From the NCBI GenBank assembly GCA_001692895.1, contig KV748224.1:930001-994000 (forward strand): a stretch of 64,000 nucleotides of DNA, read 5' to 3'. The stretch's first letter is position 1; every line of letters begins with the position of its first letter. The notes under the pieces are model-generated. The model did no database searches and was not told where the DNA came from. It worked only from the letters and a program-made list of their open reading frames with translations. Made by a program: the position numbers and the translations under genes. The DNA comes from Cenococcum geophilum 1.58. Lineage: Eukaryota; Ascomycota; Dothideomycetes; Gloniales; Gloniaceae. Positions 56,725-64,000 of the stretch are shown piece by piece.

Positions 56725-59060
56725 CCCCCTTTTTACAGTCAGCCCCCAATCGCTATTACCTTACGGTAGGGAGATTATAAGGGCTTATCCTAGAAGAGGT
56801 TTGGAGAGATATTAGAGAGGTGTTGGTATGCTACTATATATCATCTATCTATCTAACCCCTACTTTAAACTCCTAAAAAACCTTAATAAGGAAAAAATAT
56901 AACTAGAGAAAAGACGCGAGGATTGCTAAAAAACCTATTAGAAGCCTACTGGAAGTATACTAGTAACTACCTAGGCTAACATAGGGATTTTTATACAACT
57001 TTACTTCTAAGCCTTTATACCGGTCTATAATTAATCACGAGTATTATAAGCAATTTAGTATTCCAGTATAGTTCCGTAGAACCTTTTAATATAGGATTTA
57101 ACGTATAGAGCCTTAGCTTGCCGTCGTCTTTAACTACTAAGATATAGTCTATAATCCTTTCTTATAATCCTTTTCTTATAATCCCCTGCATTACTAACGC
57201 ATTACTCCCATATTTACCCTTAGGCTATTAGATACAGTTAAGGTATTAATTAGTTAGTTAAAAAGACTTATCTCTTAAGATTTAGTATATATGGTTTTAA
57301 ATCTAGTAGTCCTATACCGTATATTTAGCGTAGCTTTACTACCTAGCAAATAGGGACATTTCGCGATAGCAATTATAGCTATTATGCGATTGTCAAAAAC
57401 GTCTATAACGTTGTTCTTTAATACTATAGTATCGTTTTAGGTCTAATTTAATCTATATACATCTTTAATTTAACGTCTTAATTGCCTTCCCCTAGCCATA
57501 TAGTTAGTTTTTGTAAGGAAGTAATAGTTAAATAACTTATACGCGTATTTCCTTTCTTCTAAATAGCGCTATTATAACGGAGTTATATTGGTAAGGTTGC
57601 GGCTATTTACTGAAAGGGTATTGGACGGTAAAGTATAAAGACACTTTACTTATCGAGCTTAATCCTTTTCCTTAATACCTTACTTCCCATCATTAACCTT
57701 TATCCAATTTAGACGTATCTTCAATATATCATTAAGATTTTCTTCTTTTTTATTATCAATTTAATATGCCTCTTTATTCTTCTACTAACTGCTCTTTTAA
57801 GCAAATTCTATAGCGTATCCTAGCCCTACCTTTACATACAAAACCCTAACCTCCGATAACCCATAACTGGTGCTAGTCCTACCTAAATAATTTTGCCTAT
57901 ATATCTTTAAAAGACTAGAAATCTAATAATAGGATTCTAAAGGCTTATAATAAGACGCACTACGTTAAATCTAATACCTTTAGTCCTTATAATCAATGTA
58001 TACGTACTAAGAGCGGTAATTACGTTAAGGTAAGCTTTTCTATCCTTAATAGATTTCCATTACTAACTTTAAGCTTTAATAGCCTAGGCCTAAGTGGCGA
58101 CGATCCTTTAATATCCTTAACTACTACATTACCTAGGCTTTGTCTTATTTTAGCGCCAATACTAAATATCTTAGTCGAATTTAAGACTATACCATAGCTA
58201 TCTACACCGCCTACAATTCCTAGTAAGCTAGCCAGCAACGCCTAATATAAGAGTAAGGTTAGTATACTAAGGATAGGGTGCGGGATAAGGGTAATAAGAA
58301 GAAGGTCACTGTCTATTACAGAAAGGAGTTTGTATATACGCGTTAAGTTTTAAAAGAGCATAATATAATACGGTATTAGGTAGGTTACCCTTTAGGTACC
58401 TAGCAGATAGGTAACTAACAGTTACTATAGCAAGGTCTTGGTAGTTCTAGACCATACTAGCCAGCTAACATATCTATTTATTCTAGGCTTAAGTATATCT
58501 TTATTAACTATAAGCTTACGCCGCAAGAGCTTTATTAATATTAGTTTAGACCTAATATTAATATTAAGCGTTTAAGAGTCTCTGCTTTAGCTACACCTTA
58601 TCATCATATACCTATTTTTATACCTACTTATACGCCTACCAAGGCATCTAGATCCTATTCTCGTTAGCTATCACTTAGTAGCCCAATAGATACTAATCCT
58701 ACTCCTAATAATAATAAGGCGTAGTAGCTTTTCAGATTGGGCATTTATGGTTTAGACTTTTAGGATTTATTCTTATATATAGTAGCAATTAAGGACCTCA
58801 ATTAGGTGCTTAGAAAGGCCTTAAAAGGCTTTTAAGAAGGGCTTAGAAGCCCTAAAAATAATATTCCTAGTATAGATTAATAAATAGGAATACAATTCTA
58901 GTAAAATGCCCTATTAACTCTATGCTATATACGTAAAAAGGCTAAAAACCCGTCCTGCCTTAGGCTATAGCCCTATCCCTATAGTTTCTAAAGCCTATCT
59001 ATTCCATATCCGATTTAACCTATTTACTCTTTTCACAAGCTTTCTTTATAGGTCGTAATA
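56725..59060 (-). other. ~2.3-kb region between element D chromodomain and 3' LTR
   Basis: AT-rich and stop-filled. The only longer frame is on the minus strand at 58238-58020 (72 codons, MLASLLGIVGGVDSYGIVL...), with no recognised domain. It is longer than the tail of elements A-C, so it may be an extra 3' reading frame or an undetected insertion. Confidence 0.4.
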
Positions 59061-59089
59061 ACACTATAGTATTAGAGCGCTTTTTACAA

Positions 59090-62000
59090 CTTATAAATTA
59101 TGGACCTTAGTCCCAATATTCTTTTAGAATATCTTTACAATAATTAAGGTAATCCTCTAGTTCTTATATAGAGTCCTTAGCGGGCCAGCCTAGCTATTTA
59201 ACTTTAAATTAAAGCTTATTCTTAATAGACTTATAGCGTAGTATAGCTTTAACCTTATACCACTTGCCTACCACCTTAGGGTGTTTAATTAGGCCTAGAT
59301 AGAAGTTCTTTTCTAGTAGTAGTCTATACTATAGCTCCAGTAGGTTTATATAAAATACTAAATATATATAGGCTATAGATAGGGGTAGCTAAAGATAATA
59401 GGCTAGCTTACTAATTTATTCCTTAACTTAAAAGGGACCTAGGTATCTTATATTAAGCTTCTTTAATAGTTAACGGGTTTTAATATTCGTTAAATATAAT
59501 AGAACCTTATCGCCTACTCTAAAATACTTATCCTGGTGCTTGCGGTTATACTAAAGTCTCTACTACTTTTAGGCATCTTATAGGCTCTACTTCGCATACT
59601 TCCATTACTCCTCTTATTCTTAGAAGTATCTTTATACTCTTTAGTAAATATCCTTAAACTTCCTGGTAGGGTCCTATAACTAATTATACGGCCTTAGCCA
59701 GTAATTATTAGGTATACTATTAAACCTAAATAGTTAAACGCTATAGGCAATCTAGATTAGTGCATACTTATGCGATACATATTACTTTAAATTATAAGCG
59801 TACTCCGTGTATAAAAGTAGCTTACACCAGTTATCTTACTAGTAGTTTAAATACATCTATAGATAAGACTCCAGTTCCTAATTCTAGCGTTCTGTTTACC
59901 CATCCATCTATAGGTAAAAAGCCGTACTATACTAGTAGTCTATCTTTAAATAGAAGCATAGGTCCAACCAGTATTAGCTTATAAAGACGCTACCCCTATT
60001 AGTAATAATAGAGTATAGCTAATCTACTTTAAAAAAGCATTTCTCCTTAATTAGGTTGGTAAGCTTTTATACGTTAATCGTCTTATTAATAGGAAGGTAT
60101 TAGATATACTTTAAAAACCTATTAATAAGTATAAGTACCAAATTATATATTCGTCCTTAGCCATCTTTAAATAGCGGGAGATCCGTAATAAAGTTTATAG
60201 CGTAATATCGCTATAGCTTACTAGCAGGGGGAACTAATTTAAGTAGACCCTATAGCTTATACCTACGGATCTTATATACTTAACACTTCTTATAATAGCT
60301 AATGTACTCCTTTACTTCCTAATTAAGCCTTAGCCAATAGTATTTACGCTAAAGTAATTCTACTATTTTTGCTTAACTATAGTGGCCGCCTAGGGGGTTA
60401 TCGTAATTCTTTATAAGAATCTTCTATTATAGATTTGCTTCTTATAGCACCTAAACCTTACTACATCTACGTAGTAGGCCCATTAGGTCTAGTTCCCAAT
60501 AGTAGCGCCTAGCAGCTTCCTTTATATTACGTTTCCAGTCTACTTCCGCATTAAGAATAGTATAGAAAGCGTCCCTCCATTACACCTTACGGATAAGATC
60601 CGTTAACCTTTCGGATAGTTCCCAAGTAAAAGCTATTTCGTTCTATACTACTTTAAGTATAAAACTAGATAGTACTATAGATTTTATAACTCTTTAATAC
60701 ACGTATATTAAAAAGGCCGCTATAAGATTAAAGTCCTTTAGTTATTATAGGGCTCCAAGTTCCGATTGCTCTATAGCTTCGCTATTAGCTTAAGGGGATA
60801 GCTTAGCAATTAGGGATAGTATATTACTAGGTTCTAAAAATATATTAGGGATGTTCTATCTAGGTATATTTGGACCCTTATTGGCAACAGACCGGGTACC
60901 AGCTAAAACATTAGTAAAAACTAATAGGGCTTATACTACCTAAGACTTAGTATATAGAGCTGTAGGTACTTAAGCATTCTATACCTAGAGCTTATTCTAT
61001 AATATAGAGAGTAAGATATCTATTATCTATTTTCCTTCTCCTATTTTAAAGCCTTTAGTATAATCTAGCCGTTATAATAGTCTATTAGTAGGGTTGGTTT
61101 CCCCTAGCTTATATTTAATCTTAAAATTAAATCGCGTAAGCTCCTTTACCTATCTGGCTTATTAAGGTATAAGCTCCTTTATAGTTATAAAGTAGCGTAG
61201 ATTATAGTGATCTAAAAGTACATAAGTGGTATAGCTCGCGTACTTAAGGTAGTATCGCCACTATTTAAAGCAGTTAACTATAGCCAGCAGTTCCTTATCG
61301 TGGGTATAATACCTAACTTTAGGTCCCTAAAATTTTCTATTATAAAATACTACTAGTCTCTAATAGAGCTAGGTAGCGTCCGGATGCCTATTAGGTTACA
61401 GTAGGATACTAATAAAGGTAAAGTTTAATATATTAGTAATTATTATTAATAGCTAATTTAGATTAAAATGCCGCAGTAATAAAGCTTCTGTAAACTTCGC
61501 GTAAAGTTTCTAAAAGACCTCCTAAACCTTTCTAGGCTATAACTATAGCTTATACCATTTAGTTAGTCCCTTCTTAGTTTTCTTCCTTGCCGCCTTTAAG
61601 CTTTTTACTCCTTAGGTTAGGTCTTAGAAAGCTTCCGTAATATAGTTAGATAGGTATTAGGTAATATCTAAGTAGTTATAGATAAAGCGCCTATAGAAAT
61701 TGGTAAAGCCTAGGAACACTTAAACATCCTAGTAGCTCTCTAGCTCTAGCTACTCCTAAATTATCTACACCTATACTAGGTCTATAACTATACCTATAAG
61801 CGTTATAATATAACCTAGGAACTTAACCTGCTTAGTATTAAAGATATACTTTAACGCCTTAGCGTAGAGGCCCTAATTATCCAAACGTTCCAGCACTTCG
61901 CGGATATATTACTTGTATTAATCCTCGTCTTCTAAGTAAATTAAGATATTATTTAAATAAATAACGTATATGCGGTTAACTAGTCCCCCTAAGGCTCTGT

Positions 62001-63400
62001 AAATATACAATTAGAATATTATAGGCGCATTAGCTAGCCCAAAAGGCATCACTAGATACTTAAAGTGGCCGTATTAGGTCTTAAAAGCGGTCTTCCACTT
62101 ATCCCCTTCTTTAATACAGAGCCTATAGTAGGCGTCTTATAAATCCAGCTTTATAAAGATCTTCGCCCTAGATAGTTAATCTAGCATTTTACTAACTAGT
62201 AATAGTAGGTAATGGTTCTTAATTATAATCTTATTAAGACTGTAATAGTCTACGTATAGCCTTATAGTTCTATCTAGTTTTAAAATAAAGAGAATTAGTA
62301 CACCTAATAGCGACTTATTAGGCCGGATCCACCCCTTTTCTAGTAACCCATTAAGGTACTCCCGTAGGATCTTAAGCTCTTTATACAAGAGGTTATAAAT
62401 AAGAAGATTTAGTAGTTATTTACCTCCTTCTAAATTAATTGTATAATCGTACTCCGAGTTCTATAATAGGACTTTAGCTCTCCTACCCAAAAATACCCTT
62501 AATAGGTCCCTTAGGCCTACTGGAATATTTAATAAATTAGGGTCGCGTTTATCCTCTATATTATTATTAAATAGGTTCTAAAGCTCCCTTAGAATACTTA
62601 TAGGCAGCGTTATACGCTATAGTGGTTATTTATATATAGTTACCACCGTATATTATACCGTTTTATACGGTAGCTAGTAAAGGGTAGGGAAATCCTTAAC
62701 GCAGCGCTTAAGATGCCGTAGTATACTCTCCGCATATTGCTTAAGCTATAGTAACCCGTAACAGTTAAAGTATCTTATAAGATCCTTAAGATCGCCGCCT
62801 CCCTATAATATCTCTGTGACCTATCTAGCAGTTCCCTATAGGGTCTCCGTTATAGAGGGGTTATTACCTATACTAGGCTTTATACCCATTTTGCTATTAA
62901 ATAGGGGTTAGATCTGATACTCCTTTAGGTATAAAGCGTATACTATTTCGCCTAGGGCTATATTCTCTAGGATGTCCTTTAAACTTATTAGTAATATACG
63001 CCCTTCTAAATCTTTATTATTCCACTATTTAAAGGCTCTAGTCTTAAAGCGTATCTTAAGATCTACTTCCGCAAGCTAAGGGTATCTAAGGATAAAGTTA
63101 TAACCTACAAAGTTAGCCGCCTAGAAGGGTTGCGGGCTAACTACCTTAGTGCGGTTATATATATCGGCCACTAATACTATAAGCTTATAGGCACTATATA
63201 GCTTAATCCAATACTTATCTAAAAAGCCTATAATAGGTTTCCGCCACCTTTGCGATAGGATGAGTTTATACTCCTTTACTAAATTATATCGTATAAGATT
63301 AATTTCGGCGCCGCTATTATATAATACTTAGAACTGTTATACCTTACCTATAGGGAGTATTATTTCTAGCTTAATAGCAATATAGAGAGTTTCTTCTTTT
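59090..63400 (-). pseudogene. Element D pol relic
   Basis: RT is read from 62390 (LREYLNGLLEKGWIRPNKSLLGVLILF, RLYVDYYSLNKI) through FGLANAPIIF and IYVIYLNNILIYLEDED (near 61950) to about 61700. RNase H follows (RYYTHDKELLAIVNCF.WRYYL near 61300-61240). Integrase lies at about 60500-59700. A chromodomain remnant is at 59270-59120 (AILRYKSIKNKL.FKVK.LGWPAKDSI.ELEDYL). The protease region is roughly 63350-62800. The catalytic YLDD is YLNN. Confidence 0.8.
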
Positions 63401-64000
63401 ATATCTTACCCTAGTTATAGCTAGGAAAGGTCCGCGACTAGGGCTTTTTTTTTAGATTGTTAGTGCGGTTATTACCCTACTTATTTTTCTAATAGGATCT
63501 ACCTCCGGAGTTTTCTCTTAACTTCTTAGAGTGTTTCCGTAAAGGTGCCAGACGGGTATTAGGTTAACCCTAGGAGTCTTTCCCGTTATTTAAGGTTTCT
63601 AACTTTAACCCTTTTAAAGTTCTCTTTAAGAATAGCTTCTTTAAAGGTTGGGTCTGCCCTATATTACTACTAGAGTGCCTACGCTTCTAGTAACCCCCTA
63701 GCTTCCTACTAGAAGAGGTCTAGTTCCTTATTATATCTTTGGCGTTTAGAACTACTTATTTAAAATCCGCATATATAATAATCCGCGATAGGGCTTCTAC
63801 GTGCTTTATTTCGTTACGAATTGCTAGCTTAATTCTAGCCCAGATAAACCCAATCTTCTCCTTCTTATGGATGCTACCGTCTTTATTTTTAAAGGGTTCT
63901 AGATCTATCTACTAAGTGTAAGTTTTTACAAAGTTTATAAACTGGCGGAAGTTATAGCGGTCCAGCTGTATCCTATTCTAGAATAGCTCTATATTATTGT

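Larger units (their letters stand above)
56602..64000 (-). mobile_element. Element D: Ty3/Gypsy chromovirus, runs off the right edge
   Basis: The left end is a probable short 3' LTR (56602-56717) with TG...CA ends, next to the strong purine tract complement (nine C then T5 at 56721-56734). Pol is on the minus strand. The 5' LTR and most of gag lie beyond the window, so the duplication cannot be checked. Confidence 0.75.

Noticed and set aside
13031-64000. Centromere
   Set aside because: The AT-rich nested repeats are compatible, but sequence alone cannot show CENP-A occupancy and no diagnostic satellite is present beyond one four-copy array.
1-64000. tRNA, rRNA and biosynthetic cluster genes
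   Set aside because: I saw no cloverleaf, rRNA core or PKS/NRPS motif in the stretches I read closely; a dedicated scan could still find a small RNA gene.

Overview
The window is from a filamentous ascomycete (Pezizomycotina). The evidence is genes with introns of about 45-240 nt and GT...AG borders, orthologues of PHS1 and PRP19, and about 51 kb of AT-rich sequence in which C-to-T and G-to-A changes have turned retroelement reading frames into stop-filled relics. That damage is what repeat-induced point mutation (RIP) leaves. The window is split: roughly 1-13 kb is ordinary gene-bearing DNA, and 13.1-64 kb is a transposon graveyard. I cannot name the species.

Gene-bearing part. A possible end of a plus-strand gene enters at the left edge (2-208). 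Four genes follow on the minus strand: PHS1 (very-long-chain 3-hydroxyacyl-CoA dehydratase), a RING protein with several SUMO-interacting motifs resembling Slx5/Rfp1, PRP19 (U-box/WD40 splicing ubiquitin ligase), and a large secreted, probably GPI-anchored protein with a HET-C-like N-terminus and a vWA domain. Exon borders were worked out by hand and each model closes in frame (220, 371, 477 and 966 residues). Between PRP19 and the vWA gene lie a small RIP-damaged island and a decayed D123/CDC123-like gene with about nine in-frame stops. A second decayed reading frame lies at 12.2-12.6 kb, at the heterochromatin border.

Graveyard. It can be read as layers, using target-site duplications. A Helitron (minus strand, Rep plus PIF1-type helicase) is present in three pieces (about 21.45-25.6, 37.8-38.25 and 47.2-48.06 kb). 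It is split by two related Ty3/Gypsy elements: A (25619-37800, plus, TSD TTTAG) and B (38254-47220, minus, TSD GTATT). A is itself interrupted by two TIR elements with TA duplications (28355-30120 and 30197-32604), both packed with tandem repeat arrays. B is interrupted by a little-mutated LINE fragment (39665-40667, 14-bp TSD). Because A and B are relatives inserted in opposite orientation, each serves as the empty-site control for insertions in the other. To the left are a ~250-bp tandem array (13.94-14.93 kb) and a Tad1-like LINE (15873-21440). To the right are a less mutated island (48.48-49.3 and 55.49-55.63 kb) split by Gypsy element C (49306-55491), a 357-bp hairpin MITE, a gag relic, and Gypsy element D, which runs off the window.

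How it fits together. All four Gypsy elements keep recognisable chromodomain remnants at the end of pol, so they are chromoviruses; elements of this type tend to integrate into H3K9-methylated chromatin, which would explain the nesting. The strongest candidates for something undescribed are the two TIR elements that carry shared minisatellites, the foldback element with a visible empty site, and the pattern by which RIP has destroyed or spared catalytic residues depending on codon context.
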